The notes beneath the pieces were generated by a model. That model was given only the letters and a program-made list of their open reading frames with translations, did not search any database and was not told the origin of the DNA. From Streptomyces sp. NBC_01669 (lineage in GTDB: Bacteria > Actinomycetota > Actinomycetes > Streptomycetales > Streptomycetaceae): a stretch of 64,000 bases of DNA. The position numbers and the translations under genes are program-made. Within the stretch, counting starts at the first letter, position 1. Every line of letters starts with the position of its first letter. The stretch spans positions 8,989,001-9,053,000 of the forward strand of contig NZ_JAPEQG010000001.1 in assembly GCF_026339735.1 (NCBI RefSeq). The letters run 5' to 3'. Of this stretch, positions 45,039 to 54,580 are shown piece after piece.

Positions 45039-45560
45039 CTGTGGGGGAACCCTGACGCATGCCGGGCCACACGAGCCTCGGGGCCATCGGGGACTCCGAT
45101 TCGGCGCCGTCGGCGGAGCGTTGCGGACGCCGCGTGCGGGGCGCGGTGGGCGAGTCGAGGTCCGGGACCCTCGGGCTGGGGCCTTCTCTTCCCACGGGTG
45201 GCCTTGCAGGCCCACAGGGGGCAAATCCCGGCCGCGCCCAGGTGCCTTTTTTGACGACAGTCGACCCCGAAGGAGAAGAAGCTGCATGCGGCGTCCTCGG
45301 AGCCTTAAACGTGCCATACGTAGGGGGGATCATCTTCACCCCCGATCGGCCGTTGAGGCGCCATACAGGAGACCTATTGCCCTATGAATGGCGGCCGTGT
45401 TGGGTATGCTAAACGTAGTTCTCGGTTCTATGGTGAACCTTACGGAGCAGGGCCCGGCCGGTCGGCCGGGCCCTGCCGTCGACCCCTTTTGTCCGATGCC
45501 AGCCCGCTTCCACCTCCCGGATGGGAGCGCGGTTTGTCGTGCCAGAAAAGAGAGCGCCCT
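45039..45560. other. Leader and promoter region of the gyrB paralogue
   Basis: No intact gene was found. A -10-like TATGCT is at 45405-45410, then a strong hairpin at 45447-45476 and about 85 bases before the GTG start. The earlier half, directly next to the IS605-type right end, is unassigned. The open plus-strand frame 45059-45412 has no family match. Confidence 0.4.
45447..45476 (+). terminator. Perfect 13-bp hairpin in the gyrB leader
   Basis: GCAGGGCCCGGCC (45447-45459), loop GGTC, and its exact inverse (45464-45476) are followed by CGTCGACCCCTTTTG. It has the shape of an intrinsic terminator or attenuator located inside the leader between the presumed promoter and gyrB. Confidence 0.6.
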
Positions 45561-47612
45561 GTGACCCGTCCCGGCATTCCCTCCGACCTTCCGGCCGACA
45601 ACGCCGCGCCCGCGCCTGTCCCCGGCAGCGTGGGAGACGCGTCTTACACCGGTGGCGACATCCAGGTGCTGGAGGGCCTGGAGGCGGTCCGCAAGCGGCC
45701 CAGCATGTACATCGGCTCGACCGGCGAGCGGGGTCTGCACCACCTGGTCTACGAGATCGTCGACAACTCGGTCGACGAGGCGCTGGCCGGGCACGCGGAC
45801 CGCATCGACGTGACGATCCTGGCCGACGGCGGGGTGCGCGTCGTCGACAACGGCCGCGGTATCCCGGTCGACATCGTCCCCTCCCAGGGAAAGCCGGCGC
45901 TGGAGGTCGTCCTGACGGTGCTACACGCGGGCGGCAAGTTCGGTGGCGGCGGCTACGCCGTCTCCGGCGGTCTGCACGGCGTGGGCATGTCGGTCGTCAA
46001 CGCGCTGTCCACGCGTGTGGAGGCGGAGGTCCGCTGCGGCGGGCACCGCTGGAGCCAGGACTACGAGAAGGGCGTGCCGACCACGGCGCTCAAGCAGCAC
46101 GAGGAGGTCACCACCACCGGTACCTCGCTGGCGTTCTGGGCCGACGGGGACATCTTCGAGACGACCGAGTACTCCTTCGAGACTCTCTCGCGCCGCTTCC
46201 AGGAGATGGCCTTCCTCAACAAGGGCCTGACCCTCTCCCTGACCGACGAGCGCGAGTCGGCCAAGGCGACCGTCGGCGCGGACGACCCGGACGCGGACGC
46301 GGTCGAGCCGGCCGCGCGGACGGTCACCTACTTCTACGAGGGCGGCATCGTCGACTTCGTGAAGTACCTCAACGCGCGCAAGGGCGAGCCGGTGCACCCC
46401 TCGGTCATCTCACTGGAGGCGGAGGACACTGAGCGTCTACTTTCGGTGGAAGTCGCGATGCAGTGGAACAGCCAGTTCTCCGACAGCGTGTACTCCTTCG
46501 CGAACACGATCCACACGCATGAGGGCGGTACCCACGAAGAGGGCTTCCGCGCCGCGATGACGGGTCTGGTCAACCGGTACGCGCGGGAGAAGAAGTTCCT
46601 GCGGGAGAAGGACGACAACCTCGCCGGCGAGGACATCCGCGAGGGTCTGACGGCGATCATCTCGGTCAAGCTGGGCGAGCCCCAGTTCGAGGGTCAGACG
46701 AAGACCAAGCTGGGCAACACCGAGGCCAAGACCTTCGTGCAGAAGGTCGTCCACGAGCACCTGAACGACTGGTTCGACCGCAACCCGGTCGAGGCCGCGG
46801 ACATCATCCGCAAGTCGATCCAGGCGGCCACGGCCCGCGTCGCGGCCCGCAAGGCCCGTGACCTGACCCGCCGCAAGGGCCTGCTGGAGTCGGCGTCGCT
46901 GCCGGGCAAGCTGTCGGACTGCCAGTCGAACGACCCGACGAAGTGCGAGATCTTCATCGTCGAGGGTGACTCCGCCGGTGGTTCGGCGAAGTCCGGTCGC
47001 AACCCGATGTACCAGGCCATCCTGCCGATCCGCGGCAAGATCCTGAACGTCGAGAAGGCGCGCATCGACAGGATCCTGCAGAACACCGAGGTCCAGGCGC
47101 TGATCAGTGCCTTCGGCACGGGCGTGCACGAGGACTTCGACATCGAGAAGCTCCGCTATCACAAGATCATTCTGATGGCGGACGCCGACGTCGACGGTCA
47201 GCACATCAACACGCTGCTGCTGACGTTCCTCTTCCGCTTCATGCGGCCGCTGGTCGAGGCGGGGCACGTGTACCTGTCCCGCCCGCCGCTCTACAAGATC
47301 AAGTGGGGTCGCGACGACTTCGAGTACGCGTACTCGGACCGCGAGCGCGACGCCCTGGTCGAGCTCGGCAAGCAGAACGGCAAGCGGATCAAGGAAGACT
47401 CGATCCAGCGCTTCAAGGGTCTCGGTGAGATGAACGCCGAGGAGCTGCGCGTCACCACCATGGACGTCGACCACCGCGTCCTTGGCCAGGTCACCCTGGA
47501 CGACGCCGCCCAGGCCGACGACCTGTTCTCCGTGTTGATGGGTGAGGACGTCGAAGCCCGACGCTCCTTCATCCAGCGCAACGCCAAGGACGTTCGCTTC
47601 CTCGACATCTGA
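45561..47612 (+). CDS. gyrB: DNA gyrase subunit B (second copy, probable aminocoumarin-resistant type)
   Basis: A 683-residue full-length GyrB. The ATPase motifs are EIVDNSVDEALAGHAD, DNGRGIPVDI, LHAGGKFGGGGYAVSGGLHG and the TOPRIM EGDSAGGSAKSGRN with DADVDGQHI. The last residues NAKDVRFLDI match housekeeping GyrB. Substitutions near the ATP pocket are visible, for example KRPSMYIG instead of the usual KRPGMYIG and GVGM for GVGV. No dnaN, recF or gyrA is near; instead a parE/parY remnant follows, the layout of resistance genes in coumermycin and clorobiocin producers. Confidence 0.93.
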   Translation: MTRPGIPSDLPADNAAPAPVPGSVGDASYTGGDIQVLEGLEAVRKRPSMYIGSTGERGLHHLVYEIVDNSVDEALAGHADRIDVTILADGGVRVVDNGRGIPVDIVPSQGKPALEVVLTVLHAGGKFGGGGYAVSGGLHGVGMSVVNALSTRVEAEVRCGGHRWSQDYEKGVPTTALKQHEEVTTTGTSLAFWADGDIFETTEYSFETLSRRFQEMAFLNKGLTLSLTDERESAKATVGADDPDADAVEPAARTVTYFYEGGIVDFVKYLNARKGEPVHPSVISLEAEDTERLLSVEVAMQWNSQFSDSVYSFANTIHTHEGGTHEEGFRAAMTGLVNRYAREKKFLREKDDNLAGEDIREGLTAIISVKLGEPQFEGQTKTKLGNTEAKTFVQKVVHEHLNDWFDRNPVEAADIIRKSIQAATARVAARKARDLTRRKGLLESASLPGKLSDCQSNDPTKCEIFIVEGDSAGGSAKSGRNPMYQAILPIRGKILNVEKARIDRILQNTEVQALISAFGTGVHEDFDIEKLRYHKIILMADADVDGQHINTLLLTFLFRFMRPLVEAGHVYLSRPPLYKIKWGRDDFEYAYSDRERDALVELGKQNGKRIKEDSIQRFKGLGEMNAEELRVTTMDVDHRVLGQVTLDDAAQADDLFSVLMGEDVEARRSFIQRNAKDVRFLDI

Positions 47613-47700
47613 TCCGGCACCAGCTACACCCTCCCGGACCGGGGCCCGCACCGGCGGACCCCGGTCGCCCCACCTCTTCTTCCGCACCTGGAGCGAACGC

Positions 47701-48093
47701 GTGAGCACCCCGCCCTCCGCCCGTCTCCGCCCGCCGGTCGCCTACGGCTCCGACTACGCGGCACCTGCTCGTCCTCGAAGGGCTGGAGGCTGTTCGCAAG
47801 CGACCCGGGATGTACATCGGGTCCACCGAAAGCCGTGGCCTGATGCACTGCCTGTGGGAGATCATCGACAATTCCGTCGACGAGGCCCTGGGCGGCTACT
47901 GCGACCACATCGAGGTGATCCTGTACGAGGATGCCTCCGTCGAGGTCCGTGACAACGGCCGCGGCATCCCCATGGACGTGGAGCCCAAGACCGGCCTGTC
48001 CGGGCTCGAGGTCGTCATGACCAAGCTGCACACCGGAGGCAAGTTCGGCGGTGGCTCCTACGCCGCCTTCGGCGGTCTGCACGGCGTCGGCGC
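47701..48093 (+). pseudogene. Topoisomerase IV subunit B (parE/parY type), truncated and frameshifted
   Basis: GTG 47701 starts 86 bp behind gyrB with STPPSARLRPPVAYGSDYAA. Near 47760 one base is missing, after which HLLVLEGLEAVRKRPGMYIG and ESRGLMHCLWEIIDNSVDEA follow in another frame up to GGLHGVGA at about 48093. Only the first quarter of the ATPase domain remains. MHCLWEIIDNS is the ParE-type version of the GyrB motif, clearly different from the neighbouring gyrB. Confidence 0.85.
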
Positions 48094-48095
48094 CT

Positions 48096-48152
48096 GGCTA
48101 CGGCCCCCACCTGGACCGTGATGGAGACGGGATCGGGTGCGACTGGGGGTGA
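48096..48152 (+). pseudogene. Excalibur calcium-binding domain scrap
   Basis: GYGPHLDRDGDGIGCD reads in frame to the TGA at 48150. This is the C-terminal D-x-D-x-D-G calcium loop of excalibur domains, normally the end of a secreted nuclease or unknown exported protein. It is fused directly to the broken parE/parY, marking a deletion endpoint. Confidence 0.65.
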
Positions 48153-48305
48153 CCGCGCTGGGCTGGACAGAGGGGCGGCTATGCCGCCCCCAGTTCGTCA
48201 GTGGGCTTGCTCTGTGGCGCCCGGTAGGGCGCCCCTGCGGCTTCGCCGCTCTGCACCTTCTCGCCGCTGGGTCCCGTGTGCACACTCGGCGCCTGACTCC
48301 AGGAC

Positions 48306-49202
48306 TTATACCCGCCGAGTCGTGGCGGTGCGGGTGTGGGTGAGTCGAGCGCGGAGCCGGGCTGCGTCCTGTCCGGGCGGGAGGCCGTAGGTGCTGCGGT
48401 ACTCGCGGTTGAACTGGGTTGCGCTCACGTATCCGACCGCCTGCGCGATCTGGGCTGCGGTGGCGTCGCCGGCGGCCAGGCGCCGCCGGGCCGCCTGCAG
48501 CCGCAGGTGTTTTTGGTACTTGAGCGGGCTCATACCTGTGGCTGCTTTGAAGTGCCGGTGCAGACTGGCCGGGCTCATGTGCGCGACGGCGGCGATCGCG
48601 TCGATGCTGAGCGGCTCTGTATAGCGCTCGCAGATCCATCGGGCCACCTGGCGCACCCGACTTGTGGCCGAGTCGGCCAGCGACCACTGGCGCAGGATGG
48701 CGCCGAGAGAGCTGCGCAGCAGTCTGTAGAGGACCTCGCTCTCGATCCGCAGGGCGAGAGGGCGGATGTCCTCAGGGGTGTCGAGGAGTTCGACCCAGCG
48801 AGTGACCGCGTTGACGAGTTCCGGTGTCATCGGCGCACTGACCTGCCCTGCTGCGGCCGACGTGGTGGCCGGGCCGGTCTCGTCCAGTTCGATGAGCAGG
48901 TCGGCGAGCGCTCGACCGTCGAGTTGCATGACGGCAGACCGGTAGGGCACCTTCTCCAGGTCGACGGTGACAGGCAGGTCGATCGTGGTGAGGAGCATTT
49001 CGCCGGCGTGTGCGACCTGGCTTAGATCTCCCGAGGTGGTGCGCTTCGCGCCGTCGGCGACGAAGCAGATCATCGGCTCGTACAGCAGGCCGGTGGGATC
49101 GATGGGTTCGTCGGCCGCGACGAGGGAGAGCCGGGGGATCTTGGTGTCCGAGCCCAGTCCCACGCAGTGCCGGTCGATGGCCGCGGCTAGCTGATCCAGC
49201 AC
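48306..49202 (-). CDS. AraC-family regulator with cupin-like N-domain
   Basis: A 298-residue protein. The AraC_N (cupin_6-like) sensor starts at about residue 23 (IPRLSLVAADEPIDPTGLLY then YEPMICFVADGAKR), and the DNA-binding domain has LSIDAIAAVAHMSPASLHRH and AQIAQAVGYVSATQFNREY. It starts at GTG 49202. Its divergence from the aldo/keto reductase at 49290 over 87 bp matches a frequent Streptomyces pair in which the regulator controls the reductase. Confidence 0.88.
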   Translation of the reverse strand: MLDQLAAAIDRHCVGLGSDTKIPRLSLVAADEPIDPTGLLYEPMICFVADGAKRTTSGDLSQVAHAGEMLLTTIDLPVTVDLEKVPYRSAVMQLDGRALADLLIELDETGPATTSAAAGQVSAPMTPELVNAVTRWVELLDTPEDIRPLALRIESEVLYRLLRSSLGAILRQWSLADSATSRVRQVARWICERYTEPLSIDAIAAVAHMSPASLHRHFKAATGMSPLKYQKHLRLQAARRRLAAGDATAAQIAQAVGYVSATQFNREYRSTYGLPPGQDAARLRARLTHTRTATTRRV

Positions 49203-49289
49203 GACGTACTTCCTTCCTGAGAGGATCAGGCAATTTTACGCGACTAGTGCCCCACGCCTCCGAGATCCCGCGTCCCTAACGTTGAGGGC

Positions 49290-50300
49290 ATGGCACAGCA
49301 AACGACAAACCTCCCCCTGCGGACTCTTGGCAGCCAGGGCCTCCGGGCCGGGGCGATCGGCCTCGGCACCATGGGCATGACCATCGCCTACGGGACCCCG
49401 GACGACCAGAGCAGCATCGCCACGATCCGCCGCGCCTACGAACTCGGCGTCACCCTCTTTGACACCGCCGAGCTGTACGGCCTGGGCACCGGCAGCAACG
49501 AGCAGCTCCTCGGCCGTGCCGTGAAGGAATTCCGCGACGACATCCTGCTCGCCACCAAGTTCGGCTATGACTTCACCGACCCAGCCAAGTTCGGGATCGC
49601 TCTCGACAGCCGTCCCAAGCACATCCGTGAGGTCACCGAGAACAGCCTCCGCCACCTCGGCACCGACCATATCGACGTGCTCTACCAGCACCGCGTGGAC
49701 CCGAACGTCCCCATCGAGGACGTGGCCGGCACGGTCGCTGAGCTGATCGCCGAGGGCAAGGTGCGCTACTTCGGGCTGAGTGAAGCCGGTCCCGGAACAA
49801 TCCGGCGGGCCCACGCAGTCCACCCGGTCTCGGTGCTGCAGACCGAGTACTCGGTGTTCGAGCGGGGTGTGGAGGCCGACGTCCTGCCGGTGGTCCGGGA
49901 ACTGGGCATCGGCTTCGTGCCCTACTCGCCCCTCGGCCGGGGCTTCCTCACCGACACCGTCAAACCGGCCGCCGAGTACCCTGCCGACGACATGCGCAGC
50001 ACGGACGACCGCTGGCAGCCCGGCAACTACGAGAAGAACCTCGCCGCGGTCCGCGAGCTGACCGCCCTGGCAGTGAGCAAGGACATCACGGTTACCCAAC
50101 TGGCCCTCGCCTGGCTGCTCGCGCAGGGCGATGACATCGTGCCCATCCCGGGCACCCGCAGCCCGCAACGCCTGCAGGAGAACGTGGCTGCCGCGAAGGC
50201 CACCCTCACGCCCCAGGACCTCGCCCGTATCGACGAAATCCTGCCGCACGGGGCGGCCGGATCCCGCTACAACGAGGCAATACTGCCCAACTGGCAGTAA
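49290..50300 (+). CDS. Aldo/keto reductase (AKR13-type)
   Basis: A 336-residue complete reductase. The catalytic tetrad is present: Asp and Tyr in FDTAELYGLGTG, Lys in LLATKFGYDF and His in VLYQHRVDPN. The cofactor end includes IVPIPGTRSPQRLQENVAAA. Such enzymes reduce aldehydes or methylglyoxal with NADPH. It is complete, in contrast to the truncated relative at 6668. Confidence 0.92.
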   Translation: MAQQTTNLPLRTLGSQGLRAGAIGLGTMGMTIAYGTPDDQSSIATIRRAYELGVTLFDTAELYGLGTGSNEQLLGRAVKEFRDDILLATKFGYDFTDPAKFGIALDSRPKHIREVTENSLRHLGTDHIDVLYQHRVDPNVPIEDVAGTVAELIAEGKVRYFGLSEAGPGTIRRAHAVHPVSVLQTEYSVFERGVEADVLPVVRELGIGFVPYSPLGRGFLTDTVKPAAEYPADDMRSTDDRWQPGNYEKNLAAVRELTALAVSKDITVTQLALAWLLAQGDDIVPIPGTRSPQRLQENVAAAKATLTPQDLARIDEILPHGAAGSRYNEAILPNWQ

Positions 50301-50419
50301 CCAACGACACAGCTCACAGCCGACAGCAGGACCCCGTCCAAACCAGCCGCGCCCTCCCCCTACCCGCAGGGGGCGCGGTTTTGGTGCTCAGCTGTCCGGC
50401 CGAGGGGCGCACCAGCGGC

Positions 50420-50985
50420 TCACCCTTCCTCGTCGTCAGGCCCGGCCGCGTCCGGGTCGCGCAGTGGCCGCAGGCCGCCGCCGGGCGGGGTAGAGGCGGT
50501 GAAGCTGTAGCGAGCCAGCACGTTGAGATTGCGACGCTTGAGCGGGGACAGCCGTGCCACGTCCTCGTCGCGGATCTCGTGGCCCTCGGCCCGCAGCTGG
50601 CGACGGCGGCGTCGATGTACCGAGTGGTCCAGAGCACCACGGCGTTGAGGACCAGGCCGAGCGAGCCGAGCTGGTCCTCCATCCCGTCCCGGTACGTTTG
50701 GTGGATGGTGCCGCGCTTGCCGTGGCACACGTCGCGGGCCAGCTTGTGCCGCGACTCCTGCACGGTGAGCTGCCCGTTCATCTGCCGACGGTAAGTGTCA
50801 TCGACCGGGTCGACGACCCGCAGCAGGTGCTCGGTCTTGGCGATCCGCCCGTACTCGGCGAACGCCTGCCCCAAGGGTGTGGGGTGGCCCTCGCGGCCGA
50901 ACATCCGCAGCAGGTCGTAGGCACGGACCTGGTTGGTGACCAGGGAACCGGCGACCCGCAGCATGCCCGGCCAGTTCGCCGTCGC
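50420..50985 (-). pseudogene. Tn3-family transposase C-terminal remnant
   Basis: From about 50985 the minus strand reads WPGMLRVAGSLVTNQVRAYD, then FGREGHPTPLGQAFAEYGRI and QESRHKLARDVCHGKRG. A frameshift near 50600 moves the rest, RAEGHEIRDEDVARLSP and RYSFTASTPPGGGLRPLRD, into another frame ending at 50420. That is the last fifth of a Tn3-type transposase of about 1000 residues. The 38-bp terminal repeat could not be identified with confidence. 51000-51283 beyond it holds no recognised gene. Confidence 0.8.
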
Positions 50986-51283
50986 CATCGGCCTGCTCGG
51001 CGAGGCCCCCGACCTGACCGCGCTGACCGCCGGCGCGAGGAGCCCGCCGAAGTCGCGCTGGGGGCGGCAGCAGAGAAGGCGGCTGTTTGTAAGCACTTCT
51101 TTGGGCTCCGCTGCGAGAACCCGAAGTGGCCCCAGTGATGTACGAAGTTGATCTGGCTCCAGTGGGCTGTCATCTGCCAGGAGTACGTAAGTGAGTTCTG
51201 CCACCGTCGGGCGGAGCGTCCGTCCAGCGGGCAGTGGAAAACCGCTCGACGGATCTATCCGGGGCGGGGCATGCTCCGCACTC

Positions 51284-51994
51284 GTGACGACGCCGAAGCA
51301 GCTCCTGGTCCAGACCGCCGCCCGCAACAACGCCGACTGGTGCGCGGCGATGAGCCGATCGCACGACGTGGCGAGCGAGTTCGGGACACAAGCCTGGACG
51401 GCCCCGACCCGCACACCCCTGTACTACCCCGACGCGGTGACGCTGGTGCCGGGTGCCGACCCGGCCGCGCTGGCGGAGCGGATCGACATCACCGCGCCCG
51501 GAGCCTCGGTCAAGGACAGTTTCGCCGACCTCGACCTGACGGAGGCTGGCTTCCAGGTGCTGTTCGAGGCGCAGTGGATCCACCGCCCGGCGGGTGCGCC
51601 CGCCATCACTTCGGATCTTGTCTGGGACGTGGTGGGTGACCCTGACATGTTGCGCGCCTGGGCGCTCGCCTGGGACGGCGGGGACGGCAGCGCGGGCCTC
51701 TTCCGGCCCGAGCTGCTCGACGACCCGGCCACCTTCGTGCTCGCCGGACAGTCACCTGGCGGCAGGGTGATTGCCGGAGCGGTGGCGAGCCGCAGCGACC
51801 ATGTGGTCGGAATCTCCAATGTCTTCGCCCTGGAAGGCGGCCCTGACGCGGCCTGGCCGGTCGTGCTGGACGCGGTGCACCGACTATTTCCCGGCCTGCC
51901 CGTGGTCGGCTATGAGTACGGGCAGGATCTGGCGGTCGCCGTCCGCCACGGCTTCCAGCCGGTCGCTCCGCTGCGGATCTGGCTGCAGGGCTGA
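51284..51994 (+). CDS. Hypothetical protein, distant GNAT-like
   Basis: A 236-residue protein. GTG 51284 (TTPKQLLVQTAARNNADW) is the preferred start, after GGGGCGGGG; the frame is open to 51191. The C-terminal half (PGGRVIAGAVASRSDHVVGI then GLPVVGYEYGQDLAVAVRHG) resembles the acetyl-CoA-binding end of distant GNAT proteins, and the protein has many Streptomyces relatives as I remember them. Without a catalytic residue to point at, the enzyme call is tentative. Confidence 0.6.
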   Translation: MTTPKQLLVQTAARNNADWCAAMSRSHDVASEFGTQAWTAPTRTPLYYPDAVTLVPGADPAALAERIDITAPGASVKDSFADLDLTEAGFQVLFEAQWIHRPAGAPAITSDLVWDVVGDPDMLRAWALAWDGGDGSAGLFRPELLDDPATFVLAGQSPGGRVIAGAVASRSDHVVGISNVFALEGGPDAAWPVVLDAVHRLFPGLPVVGYEYGQDLAVAVRHGFQPVAPLRIWLQG

Positions 51995-52093
51995 ACCGGG
52001 CCCAGGGCCCCGATGGACACCACTGACACTGCCGTTGCCCAGTTGTAAGTAAGTCGCTGTCCTGTTGGAGTGGTGCATCCGTAGGATCACGTC

Positions 52094-52579
52094 ATGACTG
52101 CCGATACCCCGCTCACCCGAGAGTCGTTCCGGCGCCTCCAGCCGATTAACACGCCCAGGCCGGTGTCTCAGTTGCCGGATCGTGTCTGGACTGACGAGGA
52201 CTGGGACCGGATCCGGCGCGGATATCGGGCCCGGGACATGGATGAGAAGTGGAACGTCTTCGTCGAAGGCGATGTCGTTTTCATGCACAGGAGTTGGACC
52301 GGTCACGGCGTCTATGAGGCGTCCTTTGTCCCCGTGGCTGGTGGTGGGAGGAGGATCGCCTCTGCTGTGGTGGAGGCCGATGGCGAGCGCTCTCGCAGCA
52401 TGGGCGACGAGTACGATCGTCTGATGATGGAGCTGATCATCAGCGCGATCGTCCTTGGTGAGCCAGCCGCCGACCTCCGGGCCGGACTCGTGGAGCTGAC
52501 TGCTCGGGCTTCGGGGAAGAGCGATCTTCCCTCGGGTGTGGTGGAGCACAGTGCTCTGGGATTGCGTTCTGGATCGTGA
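52094..52579 (+). CDS. Conserved protein of unknown function
   Basis: A 161-residue protein starting MTADTPLTRESFRRL. The middle reads MDEKWNVFVEGDVVFMHRSW then THGVYEASFVP-like (GHGVYEASFVPV), followed by an acidic helix (GDEYDRLMMELIISAIVLG). This pattern recurs in short actinobacterial proteins of unknown role. There is no signal or membrane segment. Stand-alone between the GNAT-like gene and the degenerate recombinase element. Confidence 0.55.
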   Translation: MTADTPLTRESFRRLQPINTPRPVSQLPDRVWTDEDWDRIRRGYRARDMDEKWNVFVEGDVVFMHRSWTGHGVYEASFVPVAGGGRRIASAVVEADGERSRSMGDEYDRLMMELIISAIVLGEPAADLRAGLVELTARASGKSDLPSGVVEHSALGLRSGS

Positions 52580-52602
52580 GCTCTGGAGCCAGGCGAGTGC
52601 TG

Positions 52603-53056
52603 TCACGGTCTCGGGTTGTGTGACTGGATCACACGTTGCAAGCGCAGGATCTCGCCGTGTGCCGCGGCCAGTCGTTGTTCGAGCTCTTGGACGCGCTCTC
52701 GGTGGGTGGTGCGCTCACGGCGGAGGGCTTCGGTAAGGGAATGAATCACTGTGCCGTCGTCGGCTGAGGGTGCCTGCGGGGGAGACTGGTTCTCGGTCCA
52801 TTGCTGGCCGCGCAAGGTCTCGATGCGTTTGCGCAGGTCGGTATGGGCATAGAGAAAGTCCAGGCTGACGCCGGCCGCGCAGACAACGGTGCGGAAGTTG
52901 ATCTCCTCGCTCTCCTTGATCAGCCTTCGGATGCCCGCCTCCGCTCGTTGGACGGCCTGCTGGTGCTTGTCCTGTGCGGCCCTGCCGGAGGGCAGCGATC
53001 CGCCGGTCAGCAGGAGGCACGGTTTGCGGGGCCGTCTCGTTCGGCTGCTTGCTCAT
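52603..53056 (-). pseudogene. DUF6262 (TnpC-like) protein, frameshifted
   Basis: ATG 53056 opens SKQPNETAPQ, reaching RIAALRQG. One extra G near 52990 then shifts the frame; the family sequence continues as AQDKHQQAVQRAEAGIRRL, INFRTVVCAAGVSLDFLYAH and a coiled coil (LTEALRRERTTHRERVQELE) to the stop at 52603. TnpC proteins assist orientation and efficiency of Tn554 transposition. Confidence 0.8.
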
Positions 53057-54580
53057 GAGTGTGATGCCCCTTTGCTGTCCGAGGTGTTGGCGGCGTCCTG
53101 GTAGCCGGTGCGACCGAGCACGCCGGCCCCGCGGACGACGGCGGTGCTGTCGGTCGGTTGGGCTTCGAGGGCGACGATCTCCAGCTGCATGCTGCGGATC
53201 TCCGCGTTGCGCTGTCCCATCCAGACGTTGGTCCCGCTCATCGGCTCGCCGTAGCGTTCGGTGTGCCGCGCCTGCCGGGTGGCGACCAGGGACTGGGTCT
53301 CGGCGAATTGGCGCTGGATGTCCGGGAGGAAGGTGCGGTCGGTGGCGAAGTGGTCGCAGCCGTGGCAGGCGTTTCCCTTGTCACAGGACCGGGTGGGCGG
53401 CAGCAGGCAGTAGCCGTTGGGCAGGATGCGGTCGGTGCGGCGGTCGAGCTGCACGAGGTCGAGCATGTCGCGGCGGTCCATACCGACCTCGCGCCCGTCG
53501 CGCCCGATCTTGGCCAGGGCGAGGAACTCGCGTTCCGCGGTGCTCGCGAGGGTCTATGTGCAACGTATCGTCATCTCCGGGGAGAGGTGGCCGAGGTAGC
53601 GCTGGACGACGTGGATGAGGGATCCGGCGTTGATGAGGGTGGTCGCCTTCGTGTGGCGGAGCCGGTGGCTTCGTGAGTAGAGGAGGAGCTCGCCGCGTGA
53701 GTCGCGCAGGTCCAGGTGGTGGCTGAAGTCCTTCAGGACATGGTTGTAGTTGCTGGTCTCCCAGGACTTGGTGCCGTGCCGGTTGCCGGTAGTCGTCGGG
53801 AACAGGTAGCGGATGGTGTCGGCGGGGCCCAGGTGCCAGTGCTCGCGCACCCATGCCTGCTGTTCCCGGATGATCTCGACCACGTCGCGGCCGACGAGGA
53901 TGGTGTTCGGTGCCGCGTCGATCTTCGTCTGCTGGTAGTGGAGCCGAACTTGGTCCCGTCCCGCAGCCAGACCGGCGTGATGTCGCCCCAGCGGACGGCG
54001 GTGTTGGCGCGCGGCTCGTGCTCGCGCCGCGGGATGCGCGGGTCCAGCCGCAGCGACCAAATGTCGTGCCGCCACCAGTCGACCTCGCTGGCGTACTGCC
54101 GCAGCAGCCGCTCCAGCATGCCGCGCAGAGCGTGCTCGGCCCGGAGCCGATGCCCGGGGCAGGCATCCGGCCCCGGTCGGCGTGGAATCTCCGGGCCCAG
54201 GCGGTCATCCACTCGGCCAGCGGTCGGTCGGCGAAGGAGGCGACGTGCGGGTGGCGTGCGATGACGTCGGCGGCGGTGACCGCCCAGCGGTTCCACTCGC
54301 TGGCGTGGACCTGCCTTTCGCCGGTGCGCGCGCAGGTGGCCAGCCACCAGCCGGCCTCACGGCGCATGACCAGCGGCAAGGCGGTGATGTCCAGCTGGAC
54401 CTGCCGCGATCCGCGCATGAACACGCCGGCCAGCCGTGGGTCCCGCCCATCGAAGAGTGGCCCGGCGAACACCGGGTCCAAGCCGTCGATCAGCTCGGCG
54501 CTCTGCGCGAACCGGTCCGGGCAGGTCGAACCGCCGGCAGGAACTGACGGGAGGTGGTGATCGGTCATGCCGAACTTCAC
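53053..54580 (-). pseudogene. Tyrosine recombinase (TnpB-like), multiply broken
   Basis: It starts at ATG 54580 (KFGMTDHHLPSVPAGG). It shifts frame near 54150 and again near 54000, then reads IDAAPNTILVGRDVVEIIRE and the catalytic HRLRHTKATTLINAG and YLGHLSPEMTIRC. The codon at the position of the catalytic Tyr is TGC (53560-53562) and TAG (53554-53556) follows two codons later. Downstream the same frame continues with a Cys-rich C-terminus, CDKGNACHGCDHFATD. The protein cannot be active. Confidence 0.85.

Noticed and set aside
45561..47612. Considering this gyrB as the housekeeping copy near oriC
   Set aside because: No dnaA, dnaN, recF or gyrA nearby, IS elements on both sides and a parE/parY remnant behind it; still needs the genome to be certain.
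50301..51200. Attempt to find 38-bp Tn3 terminal repeats around the transposase remnant
   Set aside because: G-rich stretches occur, but no matching inverted pair was visible.
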